Of a stretch of DNA of 64,000 nucleotides, positions 46,488 through 54,676 are shown in pieces (positions within the stretch are counted from its first letter, which is position 1; each line of letters opens with the position of its first letter). The DNA is taken from contig NZ_CP118969.1 in NCBI RefSeq assembly GCF_029023865.1, forward strand, positions 1,612,001 through 1,676,000. The letters are read 5' to 3'. Origin of the DNA: Lactococcus lactis. Its GTDB lineage: Bacteria; Bacillota; Bacilli; Lactobacillales; Streptococcaceae. The notes below the pieces were generated by a model. The model saw nothing but the letters and a program-made list of their open reading frames with translations, was not told the origin of the DNA and did no database searches. Position numbers and translations under genes: made by a program.

Positions 46488-46915
46488 AGAAAATCCTCAC
46501 TTTGGGCATTTTTTTTGGCTTTAAGGTAGGCTTCATTTTCTTCAATCCAACCTGGCAAATAATTAGCAAGGGTTTTAAAGCCAATTTTATCCCGAGAATC
46601 AGTAAAATGTTTTTTTCGGTAAATATGGTGAACTTGCGGATTTTTTTCCAGACTGCGAATTGACAGGCTAATTTTGCCATTATATTCGTCAATATCAATA
46701 ATTTGTGCCATCACTTTTTGGCCAATTTTAGCAATATCATGAATACTTTTGACATAACCAGATTGAATTTCAGAAATATGAATCAATCCTTTTTGTTCAA
46801 TTTTTTCTTTATTTGATGAATTATCCAGGTAAAATTTTACAAATGCACCATAATCTTGCATTCCAATAATTTCAACCTCAACAATATCACCGATTTTAGG
46901 ACTTTTCTTCTCCAT
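46484..46915 (-). CDS. S1-domain RNA-binding protein (CvfD/YabR/GSP13-like)
   Basis: 143 aa from ATG at 46915, two bases after the ppiB stop; no good ribosome site of its own, so re-initiation after ppiB is likely. One S1 OB-fold (residues 7-80): GDIVEVEIIGMQDYGAFVKF, KGLIHISEIQSGYVKSI, GQKVMAQIIDIDEYNGKISLSIRSL. The C-terminal part (FKTLANYLPGWIEENEAYLK) is the short conserved tail of CvfD-type general stress proteins that bind ribosomes or mRNA. Overlaps the membrane protein gene by 4 bp. Confidence 0.87.
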   Translation of the reverse strand: MEKKSPKIGDIVEVEIIGMQDYGAFVKFYLDNSSNKEKIEQKGLIHISEIQSGYVKSIHDIAKIGQKVMAQIIDIDEYNGKISLSIRSLEKNPQVHHIYRKKHFTDSRDKIGFKTLANYLPGWIEENEAYLKAKKNAQSEDFL

Positions 46916-46916
46916 A

Positions 46917-47507
46917 TTATGGCTCGATAATCTCAACTGATTCAATAACGACATCATCGACTGGTTTATCTTGCGCACCTACACGAACAGCGGCAATTTC
47001 ATCGAGAACTTTATAGCTTTCTTCATCAACCAATTGACCAAAGACAGTGTGACGGCCATCAAGATGAGGAGTTCCACCGCCAGTATATGTTTCAGCTACT
47101 TCTTCAGGCCACCCTCCTTGGATAAGTGAATCTTTAGGATAAGGCAAGTTTTTATTTTGAACAATGAAAAATTGACTTCCGTTTGTATTAGATCCAGCAT
47201 TGGCCATTGACAAAGCTCCCCGAAGATTAAAGAGGTCCATTGAGAACTCATCTTCAAATTTTTCTCCGTAGATTGAAGAACCTCCCATCCCAGTTCCTGT
47301 TGGGTCTCCTCCTTGAACCATGAAATCTTTGATGATACGGTGGAAAATTACTCCATCATAATAACCCTCTTTGCTAAGTTCAATAAAGTTTTTTACGGTT
47401 TTTGGAGTAAGACTATCAAATAATTTTACAGTCATTTTTCCATGATTTGTATTGATAATTGCTGTAGTACCTTTGTAGTTTTCAAGTTCAAGTTGTGGGT
47501 AAGTCAT
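46917..47507 (-). CDS. ppiB: Cyclophilin-type peptidyl-prolyl cis-trans isomerase
   Basis: 196 aa. Cyclophilin core: [26 protein letters not shown] (about 47-72, active-site Arg/Phe/Gln), [18 protein letters not shown] (about 101-118) and [21 protein letters not shown] 20-residue insertion ([23 protein letters not shown]) is typical of the streptococcal/lactococcal form. No signal peptide, so cytoplasmic. No ribosome site directly before the ATG; a GGAAGG lies about 33 nt upstream. Head of a ppiB-S1-VTT operon. Confidence 0.93.
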   Translation of the reverse strand: MTYPQLELENYKGTTAIINTNHGKMTVKLFDSLTPKTVKNFIELSKEGYYDGVIFHRIIKDFMVQGGDPTGTGMGGSSIYGEKFEDEFSMDLFNLRGALSMANAGSNTNGSQFFIVQNKNLPYPKDSLIQGGWPEEVAETYTGGGTPHLDGRHTVFGQLVDEESYKVLDEIAAVRVGAQDKPVDDVVIESVEIIEP

Positions 47508-47571
47508 ATTTTTTAGTTAGTATTTTTATTTCTAAAAATACCTTCCTTTCTTTTTATAAATTAATAAATTT

Positions 47572-47594
47572 CTGTCAGTAATTTTTACTGACAG
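47572..47594. repeat. 23-bp palindromic repeat, intergenic copy
   Basis: CTGTCAGTAA-N3-TTACTGACAG, identical to the copy at 41503-41525 in the ABC-F gene. Here it follows the Cof-type phosphatase gene (stop at 47610) and can act as that gene's terminator stem, though the T run is weak. Confidence 0.8.
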
Positions 47595-47609
47595 TTTTTA
47601 CTGATAGCT

Positions 47610-48416
47610 TTAATCAATAATTTTTAAGGCTTGTAAGGCTTTTAGAATTCCATCATTTTCAACAGAATCAGTAATGTAATCTGCTTTTTCTAAAATTTCA
47701 AGATGTGAAACCTTCATAGCTACTGACAGACCGGCAAAATCAAAGAGTTCACGGTCATTAAGTCCATCACCAAAGTTCATCATGTTCTCAGCTTTCAGAC
47801 CAAGTTCTTGTAAAACTTTTTGACAGCCGATTGCTTTAGAACCTTCCATTGGAACAATATCTGAACTGTTTGGATGCCAACGAACCAAACGAATTTTATC
47901 GGACAAAGCTTCTGGTAATTCTAATTGGTCATCATGGTCAGAAATTGTCAACATTTGATAAATTTCATTTGTTTTATAATAATTGGGATTTTCTTCCAAT
48001 TCCGAATAAACTGGACCAATTGCATCACTAGCAATTTTATCCCATTTTGAAATTTTCAAACTATCCGCAGCTACAAAAGAATATCCACTTTGTTCATTTT
48101 TCAGCCAAGTGATAATTTCTTCAATTAATTCCTTAGAAAAAGTATTTTTATATAATACTTCTCCTGTTTGTGCATTTTCAACATAGGCACCATTGATTGC
48201 TACATAGAAATCTGGTTTTAATGCCCTAACTTCTGGAACAACTCCGAAAAGATTTCTTCCCGTTGCAATTCCTGTCATAATTCCTTTTTCACGAAGTTTA
48301 TAAAAAACTTCAGTAATTGATTCAGGCATGAAAGCTGAATCTTTGACCCTCAAAGTATCATCAATATCAAAAAAAATGATTTTTATTTTTTGGGCTTTTT
48401 CTAATATTTTTTCCAT
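47610..48416 (-). CDS. Cof-type HAD hydrolase (HAD-IIB)
   Basis: 268 aa. Motif I FFDIDDTLRVKDSAFMP near residue 15 (nucleophile and acid Asp), motif II GIATGRN, C2 cap domain at about 85-185, and motif IV NFGDGLNDRELFDFAGLSVAM. Members dephosphorylate sugar phosphates, nucleotides or flavins; the substrate here is unknown. Single gene between ppiB and the envelope-stress operon, with a 71-bp gap on the upstream side. Confidence 0.9.
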   Translation of the reverse strand: MEKILEKAQKIKIIFFDIDDTLRVKDSAFMPESITEVFYKLREKGIMTGIATGRNLFGVVPEVRALKPDFYVAINGAYVENAQTGEVLYKNTFSKELIEEIITWLKNEQSGYSFVAADSLKISKWDKIASDAIGPVYSELEENPNYYKTNEIYQMLTISDHDDQLELPEALSDKIRLVRWHPNSSDIVPMEGSKAIGCQKVLQELGLKAENMMNFGDGLNDRELFDFAGLSVAMKVSHLEILEKADYITDSVENDGILKALQALKIID

Positions 48417-48486
48417 CTTTTTTTCACTTTAATTTTATTTGTACAAACTTAATTATATCATATTTCTAACTTGTTTTTCCTCAGGT

Positions 48487-49116
48487 TTAAACTAAGTGAT
48501 GTTGAATGGCATAAATTGTTGCTTGAGTTCGGTCTGACACTTCAAGCTTATTAAAAATATTAGAAACATGAGTTTTGACTGTTTTTAAACTGATAAAAAG
48601 TTCATCAGCAATTTCTTGATTAGAAAGTCCCGTCGCAAGTACTTTTAATACTTCTAATTCTCTTTTTGATAAATCATCATATAATTCATGTTTTCGATGT
48701 TTTTGTTGAGCAATCTTTTCCTTGACAGCATCGGAAAGGACATCTTCTCCATTGGCAACTTTTCTGATTGCAGATGCGATATCAGCGGCTTGTGATGTTT
48801 TAAGAATATAACCTTTAGCTCCAGCAGCTAAAGCCGGAAAAACTTTTTCGTCATCAATAAAACTCGTTAGAATTAAAATTTTTCGTTCTGGATTTTTAGC
48901 TAAAATCTTTTGCGTTGCTCCAATTCCATCAAGTCGATCCATCACTAAATCCATGAGAATAACATCAGGGTCAAGCATTTCAGTTTTTAAAAAGCCTGAC
49001 TCGCCATCGGCAGCTTCACCAACCACTTCGATATCGGGTTGAATATTCATGAAACTTGATAAACCTAGTCGCACCATCTGGTGGTCATCAACAATTAAAA
49101 GTTTAATTTTTTCCAT
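48487..49116 (-). CDS. cesR: NarL/LiaR-type response regulator (CesR-like)
   Basis: 209 aa. Receiver domain with DD at 10-11, phospho-acceptor Asp56 in [10 protein letters not shown], and Lys in GYILKTS; LuxR-type helix-turn-helix near the end ([40 protein letters not shown] in overlapping pieces). With the kinase and LiaF-like protein encoded upstream, this is the three-component envelope-stress system of Firmicutes, known in Lactococcus as CesSR. It activates cell-wall stress genes after lipid II or membrane damage and probably its own operon, given the box at 50805-50817. Confidence 0.88.
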   Translation of the reverse strand: MEKIKLLIVDDHQMVRLGLSSFMNIQPDIEVVGEAADGESGFLKTEMLDPDVILMDLVMDRLDGIGATQKILAKNPERKILILTSFIDDEKVFPALAAGAKGYILKTSQAADIASAIRKVANGEDVLSDAVKEKIAQQKHRKHELYDDLSKRELEVLKVLATGLSNQEIADELFISLKTVKTHVSNIFNKLEVSDRTQATIYAIQHHLV

Positions 49117-49143
49117 TTTGTTCTTTCTAAATACGCATCATTT

Positions 49144-50142
49144 TTAAAGGCTCGGCTTCGCCTTAGGTATAATGATTTCAACAGTTGTCCCCGCACCTGG
49201 TGCCGAGATTACTTTGGCATCTCCGCCGATTAATAAAGCACGTTCTTTGATATTGGCTAAACCGTAACTGGCCGTCTTATCACTAGTAGAAACATCAAAA
49301 CCAACTCCATCATCAGCAATTTTCAAGAAAATGTTTCCAAGTGATTCTCTTAAAGAAACTTCAATGTGCTCGGCTTGCGAATGACGCAAAGTATTCGATA
49401 AAATCTCTTGAGCCATTCGAAATAAATTGTCCTCAACATTACTCGTCGCTTCAATGTCAGCCAATTTAACTGTAATATTTGCTGAAATTTTCGCTTGGAG
49501 CTCGTCTGTCAGTGCTGACAGACCTTCTGCTAGACTCTTACCATCTAATTCTACTGGTCTAAGATGTAGTAAGAGTGCTCGCATTTCATTTTGTGCAGAA
49601 TGGAGCACTTTTAAAACCAATTGTGTCTGTGTTTCGATTTGTTCTTTAGTCAAATTTTGTGTCGAACCAGCAACAGAAGATAAAATCATTGTCGCTGCAA
49701 AAAGTTCTTGACTGACAGAATCATGAAGTTCCCGTGAAATTCTTTTACGCTCTAATTCAATAATTTCAGCTTTGTCAGCAGATTTTTGCTTAGATAATTC
49801 TTGGAGTTCAGCTGACATATTCATAATTTTATCATGAACAGCTTGTAATTCAGGAGATTCAGGTTGTTGATTTTCTTCTAAAAGTTTAATATCATCTTGA
49901 AATTTTTGTTGAATAGCCATATTTTCAATATGATTAAAAAGGGTAAAAATCAGCGCAAGTAATCCTGCAACTGATATAAATATCCATAAACCATAGAAAT
50001 TATCTCGAAGTTCCCTAATAATATTAGCGGTATTTAGTCCCCCTAAAGGTTGACCACTATTCATCATTATAAATAGAAGAAGATACATAATAAGGATGAT
50101 ACTAAAAACTGCTAAAAAGGTTGTGAAAAGTGATTTTTTCAT
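49144..50142 (-). CDS. cesS: LiaS/CesS-type sensor histidine kinase
   Basis: 332 aa. Two membrane helices (about 6-27 and 50-70) with a very short external loop, the layout of intramembrane-sensing kinases. A coiled linker leads to the HisKA_3 domain RKRISRELHDSVSQELFAA (phospho-His140) and an HATPase domain (MAQEILSNTLRHSQA, ADDGVGFD, SYGLANIKERA). It phosphorylates CesR and is thought to be inhibited by the LiaF-like protein. Start ATG overlaps the upstream stop (ATGA) with GAGGTG ahead. Confidence 0.9.
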   Translation of the reverse strand: MKKSLFTTFLAVFSIILIMYLLLFIMMNSGQPLGGLNTANIIRELRDNFYGLWIFISVAGLLALIFTLFNHIENMAIQQKFQDDIKLLEENQQPESPELQAVHDKIMNMSAELQELSKQKSADKAEIIELERKRISRELHDSVSQELFAATMILSSVAGSTQNLTKEQIETQTQLVLKVLHSAQNEMRALLLHLRPVELDGKSLAEGLSALTDELQAKISANITVKLADIEATSNVEDNLFRMAQEILSNTLRHSQAEHIEVSLRESLGNIFLKIADDGVGFDVSTSDKTASYGLANIKERALLIGGDAKVISAPGAGTTVEIIIPKAKPSL

Positions 50143-50768
50143 CCTCTAATCACCTCAATATTTCCTGAATCAACACGGATATTGATTTTAATTCGTTTTT
50201 CCGCCTGATCTAAATTTTCACTAAAATAACGAACATTTCCCGCATTAATTTGTGCTGCCTCATTGAAAATCTTTACAAGCCCAGCATTTGTTGTTAAATC
50301 AAGCGAAACTCCTACATCCTCAGGAACAATAATTTTTGTATTACCTGTCATTTTTTTAATAGAAAGACTATTTCCCGAAGGTTTAAAAGTAACATCATCA
50401 AGATCAATGATATCATTTTGATTTTCATTCATGATTGACTCAGATTCATCTTGAGAAATATCTTCGTAAGAAAAATTTCTTACTCCTCCTTCTCGTGGAT
50501 TATTTTTCCAAAAAACGATGCAAGCAATCGTAGGGAAGATAATTGCTAACCAGAACCATCCAACTGTGAAGAGAATCATTACCGATATTGCCCAAAAAAT
50601 GAAACTGATGATACGTAATACACGCGCACGCGAACGAGTCGCCAAGATAGTAAAGAGAATAGCTAAAGCTAGAACTACCCACATACGCGGTGTACTAATC
50701 ACATGAAAAATCAATCCTAATACAATAAAAATTTCTATAATAAAGATTGCTTTCAATTTTTTATTCAT
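50139..50768 (-). CDS. liaF: LiaF-like membrane regulator of the CesSR system
   Basis: 209 aa. Four short membrane helices in the first 90 residues and a C-terminal cell-wall-active-antibiotic-response domain (GNSLSIKKMTGNTKIIVPEDV, LDLTTNAGLVKIFN), typical of LiaF/YvqF. In relatives it keeps the kinase off in unstressed cells. First gene of liaF-cesS-cesR. The ATG has no ribosome site; the -10 ends 6 nt upstream, so the operon mRNA is probably leaderless. Confidence 0.85.
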   Translation of the reverse strand: MNKKLKAIFIIEIFIVLGLIFHVISTPRMWVVLALAILFTILATRSRARVLRIISFIFWAISVMILFTVGWFWLAIIFPTIACIVFWKNNPREGGVRNFSYEDISQDESESIMNENQNDIIDLDDVTFKPSGNSLSIKKMTGNTKIIVPEDVGVSLDLTTNAGLVKIFNEAAQINAGNVRYFSENLDQAEKRIKINIRVDSGNIEVIRG

Positions 50769-50774
50769 AAATCT

Positions 50775-50817
50775 ATTGTACCAAAAAAAAGCTTACTTTT
50801 TCTCGGACTTAAGACTT
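50775..50817 (-). promoter_or_regulatory. LiaF-CesSR operon promoter with LiaR/CesR-like box
   Basis: Minus-strand -10 TACAAT (50775-50780) preceded by TG-G (extended -10), ending 6 nt before the ATG at 50768. No -35 consensus. The sequence AAGTCTTAAGTCC (50805-50817) resembles LiaR/CesR boxes and is centred about 43 nt before the predicted start, the position of an activator site. Confidence 0.6.
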
Positions 50818-50933
50818 AAATTTTACTTAAGCAAGATAGAGAAAAAATACTCCATTCATTAAGACGAAGTATTCTTTAAATTACATAATAAAAATATTTT
50901 TATCATATCCCATAAAATTTTTCAAAAAGATTT

Positions 50934-51203
50934 CTACCAGCTTGACTTCTTAACCCCTGGAATCTTACCTTCATGCGCCAATTTTCTAAAATTAACTCGT
51001 GACATACCAAATTTTCGCATGTAGGCTCTGGGTCTTCCGTCAATTCGATCTCGCATTTTCATTCGATTGGGATGAGAATCTTTAGGCAGTTTTCGGAGAG
51101 CTTCATAATTTTTTTCTTTCTTAAGTTCCTGTCTAAGCTCTTGATATTGAGCAACTAATTTTTGTTGCTTTTTAAATTTAGCAATTTTTGATTTCTTCGC
51201 CAA
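50934..51203 (-). CDS. rpsN: 30S ribosomal protein S14, zinc-independent (C-minus) form
   Basis: 89 aa, the length of the alternative S14; the zinc form has 61 residues and two CxxC pairs, none of which is present here. The C-terminus [39 protein letters not shown] is typical S14. It replaces the zinc S14 in ribosomes when zinc is short, freeing metal. The start is TTG at 51203 with AAAGGA about 8 nt upstream. Its promoter carries two AdcR/ZitR-type boxes, which explains when it is made. Single gene. Confidence 0.95.
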   Translation of the reverse strand: MAKKSKIAKFKKQQKLVAQYQELRQELKKEKNYEALRKLPKDSHPNRMKMRDRIDGRPRAYMRKFGMSRVNFRKLAHEGKIPGVKKSSW

Positions 51204-51231
51204 AATATTATCCTTTCATTTATTAATTTAG

Positions 51232-51279
51232 TTAACCAGTTAAGTATATCCTATAAATAAAACAATGTCAACTGGTTAA
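51232..51279 (-). promoter_or_regulatory. Zinc-repressor (AdcR/ZitR) boxes flanking the rpsN promoter
   Basis: Minus-strand promoter: -35 TTGACA (51266-51271), 17-nt spacer, -10 TATACT (51243-51248). A perfect TTAACYRGTTAA box lies directly downstream of the -10 (51232-51243) and a one-mismatch copy overlaps the -35 (51268-51279). AdcR/ZitR bound with zinc would cover both promoter ends. Confidence 0.85.
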
Positions 51280-51300
51280 CATTATTTTATTTTCTCTATT

Positions 51301-52599
51301 TTAATTAGCGACTAAAGCTCCTCCTTGACTTGAAACATAGTCTTGAGCATTCTCCTTATTTATTTTTACCAGACTCCCTTTAGTATCCACTCCATAAGTT
51401 TCACTTTTTTCACCTTTGATAGTTACCGTCGCAGAAGGCATATAATATTGGTCAGTTTCACTTCCAAAATAGTTTTCATAAGTAATGACACTTTGATCAA
51501 GCTTATCAGTGACAGACTCATCATTTGCTTGTCTCATTATATTTTGAATAGCCAAATCCACATTTTCTGGTATGAATTCATAACTTCCACCATCCACCAT
51601 TTGACTTACCCCTTGATATTGAATAGAAACTACCTTGTTAAGACAATCTTTATAAGCCATAAGTGCGGTCAAATTAGCAAGATTTATCGAAATGTTCGTT
51701 TTAAAATCTGATGAAATATCATTAAAAAATGATTAATATTTAAAAACACTATTAAGACTAAGCATCTTGTTCATTAATTCAGTCATAACTTCTCGTTGAT
51801 GAGCGGCGCGTCCATAATTCCCATTAGCTAACGTATCTCTATCTCGGGCAAAAACTAAAGCTTGTTCTCCGTTGATGAGCTGCTTAGGATTTCCTGAAAG
51901 ATAAGGAACATAAGCTTTATATTCAGGTTCTGTATTTGAGATATAAATCGCTCCACTATCTACAGTTTTATCTGAACCAGGCAAAGTTATTTTACCTGAA
52001 TCAGTCCCTTGATAGACATCTGAGCCATTTGTATCATTGACAACTTCTACTCCTCCAACGTCATTCACAAGATTTACTAAACCGTCCATATTAACAATCA
52101 TAAAATTATTAAGATTCAGCCCTACTTGATTACCAATCGTTTTCATGGCATAAGTGACAGCAGATGATAACCCACCATTATTAAATCCTAAAGGATAAGC
52201 AGCATTAATTTTTTGAGTAGATTGAATTTTTCCAGATGCATCTTCAATATTCGTCATCGTATCTCGTTCCACTGAAATAATAGTGGTTGTTTTTGTCCGA
52301 GGATTCAATGTTAAAATAATTTGAGAATCTGAATTTCCATTCCATGAATCTGCACCACCCCGACTATTATCACCAGTATCCACTCCCATAAGCAAAATAG
52401 TTAGTGGTTTTTTTGCAGATATACTAGAACTTTTTATTTTTGTATTTACATGAGTTTTCGTTAATGTTTTCTCTGCTTGAACATAGATAACCGCACTAAC
52501 TGCCACGACTAAAATAACAAAAAGGGACATAAAACGAACAAAATATACTTTTTTAGACCTTTTTATTTTTTTCTTTTGTCTAATTTCTTTTCTTTTCAT
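51301..52599 (-). pseudogene. lytR: LytR (LCP family) with internal stop codon
   Basis: The first 288 codons (ATG 52599) hold a membrane anchor (about 24-44) and a full LCP domain: ILLMGVDTGD, GNSDSQIILTLNP, SVERDTM, NFMIVNMDGLVNLVNDVGGV and VFARDRD...NYGRAAHQREV. The frame then meets TAA (51733-51735) and continues unbroken for 144 more codons (SFFNDISSDFKTNISINLAN, then LTALMAYKDCLNKVVSIQYQ) to 51301. Without the stop it would be a 432-residue LytR of normal length. CAA to TAA is the simplest change. The catalytic domain remains, so a shortened product could still work. LCP proteins attach wall polymers to peptidoglycan. It follows the FtsW gene by 66 bp. Confidence 0.85.
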
Positions 52600-52665
52600 A
52601 TCAAGAATACTTCTTTCTTTTATTAAAAATTATAACTTACTTAAACTCTTTAATTTTTCGTCAGC

Positions 52666-53829
52666 CTAGCTATTCAAAACCAGTCCTACTGCCAAAGTTG
52701 AAATTAAAAATGATGATCCACCTTGTGATAAAAAGGGAAAGGTGACACCTGTTTCTGGAACCAAACCAATTGCTCCACCTAAATTGACAAAAACTTGTAT
52801 CAACAAAAAAGATGAACAACCAATTGAAATCATTGAATTAAATGGATCTTTTGCCCGCATCCCCACCAAAAGCATTCGGGTAATCATGAAAAAAATGACA
52901 GCTAGGATTATAATTCCACCAATGATTCCCAATTCTTCTACTATTACTGAAAATATAAAATCTGTATGAGCTTCAGGCAAAAATCCTTGTTTTTCAATCG
53001 AATTCCCCAGCCCTCTTCCAAACCAGCCACCATCTACAATCGCATAATATGAATTAGCAAGTTGATGACCCGAAGAAGCCAAGTCAGTAAAAGGATTAAC
53101 AAATGCTTTAAATCGAGCATTAATATAAGATCCTGGAATCAAATCGCCTCCACTGATAAAAAGAAAGAGCAAAAAACTAAGACTAATCGTAAGCAACATC
53201 TTCCCATAACCTGAAAACCATCGCCAAGAAATTCCACTTGCACCAATCATTATCAAGGCTAAGAGCCCAATAATTGCTGTATTTCCTAAATTAGGCATAC
53301 TGAGTTCCACTATCATTAGTAAGATAATCGGAAATCGCCATCCCCCTACAACTTTTTTTATGAGATTGTTACCCTTAAAAATTGCTTGAATATCATTTTT
53401 CTCAATCTCTTCTTGTCTGTTAGAAAAGATAGAAGCAAGAAACCAAACTGTAAAAAGTTTTGCAAATTCAACCGGCTGAATAGTTCCAATCCCTGGTAAG
53501 GGAATCCATCCATGCGCTCCATTCGCTGATGTATTAGGACCCACCCTTGAATAAATCATCAGCAAGATAATAATTAGAAAAATTATTTTTAAAATCTTTT
53601 CATTTTTTATAATTCTCAATTTTACTCGATAAATAATAATTAAAGCCACAAAACTTATAATTATAAAGACTCCTTGAGAAATTGCCAATCGATAAGGAGA
53701 TAGTCCTCGGTTAATTTGATAGGGGACAGTTGCTGAAAACACCATGAGTAAGCCAACAGCTGAAAGAATCAAATAAGGAATCAAAATAGATAAATCTAAA
53801 AAACTATTTTTTGTAATTTTTTTATCCAT
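52666..53829 (-). CDS. ftsW: FtsW/RodA family SEDS protein (FtsW-like), end clipped by stop codon
   Basis: 387 aa with about ten membrane helices. SEDS motifs: GIGTIQPVEFAKLFTVWFL (P-x-E-x-x-K), ELSMPNLGNTAIIGLLALI (with Asn in place of the usual Asp), GGWFGRGLGNS, AHTDFIFSVIVEELGIIGG and GVTFPFLSQGGSSFL. It polymerises septal peptidoglycan. The frame stops at TAG (52666) right after GLVLNS, but 11 in-frame sense codons follow (ADEKLKSLSKL, stop 52630), which look like the usual hydrophilic tail. Loss of the tail may have little effect. Forms a pair with lytR, downstream of the M-box and two tiny ORFs. The catalytic-Asp position seems altered, which deserves alignment. Confidence 0.85.
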   Translation of the reverse strand: MDKKITKNSFLDLSILIPYLILSAVGLLMVFSATVPYQINRGLSPYRLAISQGVFIIISFVALIIIYRVKLRIIKNEKILKIIFLIIILLMIYSRVGPNTSANGAHGWIPLPGIGTIQPVEFAKLFTVWFLASIFSNRQEEIEKNDIQAIFKGNNLIKKVVGGWRFPIILLMIVELSMPNLGNTAIIGLLALIMIGASGISWRWFSGYGKMLLTISLSFLLFLFISGGDLIPGSYINARFKAFVNPFTDLASSGHQLANSYYAIVDGGWFGRGLGNSIEKQGFLPEAHTDFIFSVIVEELGIIGGIIILAVIFFMITRMLLVGMRAKDPFNSMISIGCSSFLLIQVFVNLGGAIGLVPETGVTFPFLSQGGSSFLISTLAVGLVLNS

Positions 53830-53956
53830 AAATGAATCCCCCTTCGTTAATTTTCCAAATGAACGAAAAGAGTATTTCTAGTTGCAAATCAATGAATAAC
53901 TTTTTCTTTCTTATTTTTTTATTTTTTATTGTTGTATGAATTAATATTTTTGTCAT
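53822..53956 (-). CDS. Possible 44-codon ORF coupled to ftsW
   Basis: ATG at 53956 with GAGG about 10 nt upstream; stop TAA at 53822 overlaps the first codons of ftsW. The product is very basic at first (KNKKIRKKK) then hydrophobic (LFIDLQLEILFSFIWKI), which could be a small membrane peptide. Overlap with the next start favours translation coupling, but no homologue is known to me and codon content is AT-biased enough to arise by chance. Confidence 0.3.
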   Translation of the reverse strand: MTKILIHTTIKNKKIRKKKLFIDLQLEILFSFIWKINEGGFIYG

Positions 53957-54018
53957 CGGCTTGTACCTCAATTTCTGATTTATAGTAGATTTTGATTGTA
54001 CAGCTCCAACTCAGAGAA

Positions 54019-54117
54019 CTAGATTAGATTGAAGTGATAAAAATGCTTGTCCACTTTTAAGCTATCTTTCTTCCTATAACTCTCAGGGTCTGAGCCACTG
54101 TTATTCTGTGCTTCCAT
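54019..54117 (-). CDS. Small 32-aa protein directly after the M-box riboswitch
   Basis: ATG at 54117 with an outstanding ribosome site (AGGAGGTGGTG, 5-8 nt upstream) just after the riboswitch terminator. The product starts MEAQNNSGSDPESYRKKDSL and ends VDKHFYHFNLI; hydrophilic with a short aromatic tail. I recognise no family. Its position and ribosome site make it the first gene controlled by the magnesium sensor. It may be a true small protein or the remnant of a longer gene such as a magnesium transporter. A longer frame reaching back into the terminator is not credible. Confidence 0.6.
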   Translation of the reverse strand: MEAQNNSGSDPESYRKKDSLKVDKHFYHFNLI

Positions 54118-54134
54118 TTTCACCACCTCCTTTT

Positions 54135-54171
54135 TTATAAAAAAATTGCCTACGTCGGTTGAACGTAGACA
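54135..54171 (-). terminator. Riboswitch-controlled terminator after the M-box
   Basis: GTCTACGT/ACGTAGGC stem (54148-54170) followed by seven T on the minus strand, located between the aptamer and the ribosome site of the 32-aa ORF. In M-box control this hairpin forms when magnesium is bound. Confidence 0.8.
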
Positions 54172-54220
54172 AGGTATGATTTCAAAAAGATACACTATCA
54201 AGTGAACTAAAGTACCAAGT

Positions 54221-54366
54221 ATCGTTCAAGCTTTAGCTCCGCAGGGCGATGTTGTTGCACTATTTCACGCCTTCTTTTTTCGACGTGAACTGTTGGCCCT
54301 CTCATCGTGTCTCCACGACTCTGCGGCAGCAACCCGTATCCCTGTGGTAGCCTCACCTACCGATGG
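54221..54366 (-). ncRNA. M-box magnesium riboswitch (ykoK leader type)
   Basis: The minus strand carries the M-box conserved blocks in order and spacing: GGTAGGTGAGGCTACC, GGGATACG, GCTGCC, GGGCCAACAG, TGCAACA and GAGCTAAAGCTTGAACGAT; P1 closes through ATCG with CGAT. High magnesium compacts this aptamer and favours the downstream terminator. The usual targets are mgtE, corA or mgtA; none follows. Instead come two tiny ORFs, ftsW and lytR. Confidence 0.9.
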
Positions 54367-54427
54367 TTAGAAAATCTCTAACCAAAATTGCTTAAATTAA
54401 ATTTTCAAAATATTCCTAAGCAAAAAA

Positions 54428-54456
54428 ATCATAACACGACCTATACTTTTAGTCAA
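54428..54456 (-). promoter_or_regulatory. Promoter of the M-box transcript
   Basis: Minus-strand -35 TTGACT (54451-54456), 17-nt spacer, -10 TATGAT (54428-54433), about 60 nt before the aptamer. Upstream sequence to 54630 is AT-rich with no gene. Confidence 0.75.
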
Positions 54457-54630
54457 ATAACAAATGTATTACCTAAATTAAATGTTTTTTTATTGGATTA
54501 AACCTCTTGTTATGACTAAATTTTTTAGAAATTAGAACTAAGACAAAAATATTATTTTTTAAAATAAAATACCAAAGATTAAAATATACAGACAAAAAGC
54601 TTATAATTGAATAATGAATTTCGTTAATAA

Positions 54631-54673
54631 ATAAAAAACTCCCTGTCAATGCTGACTAAGGAGTTTTTTATTA
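54631..54673 (-). terminator. Terminator of the SufT-like gene
   Basis: AAAAAACTCC and GGAGTTTTTT arms with a 20-nt loop, T run on the minus strand, 4 nt after the stop. Confidence 0.8.
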
Positions 54674-54676
54674 TAT

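Noticed and set aside
54118-54201. Upstream extension of the 32-aa ORF to about 60 codons
   Set aside because: The extension runs through the riboswitch terminator and the ribosome site; the ATG at 54117 with AGGAGG is the only credible start.
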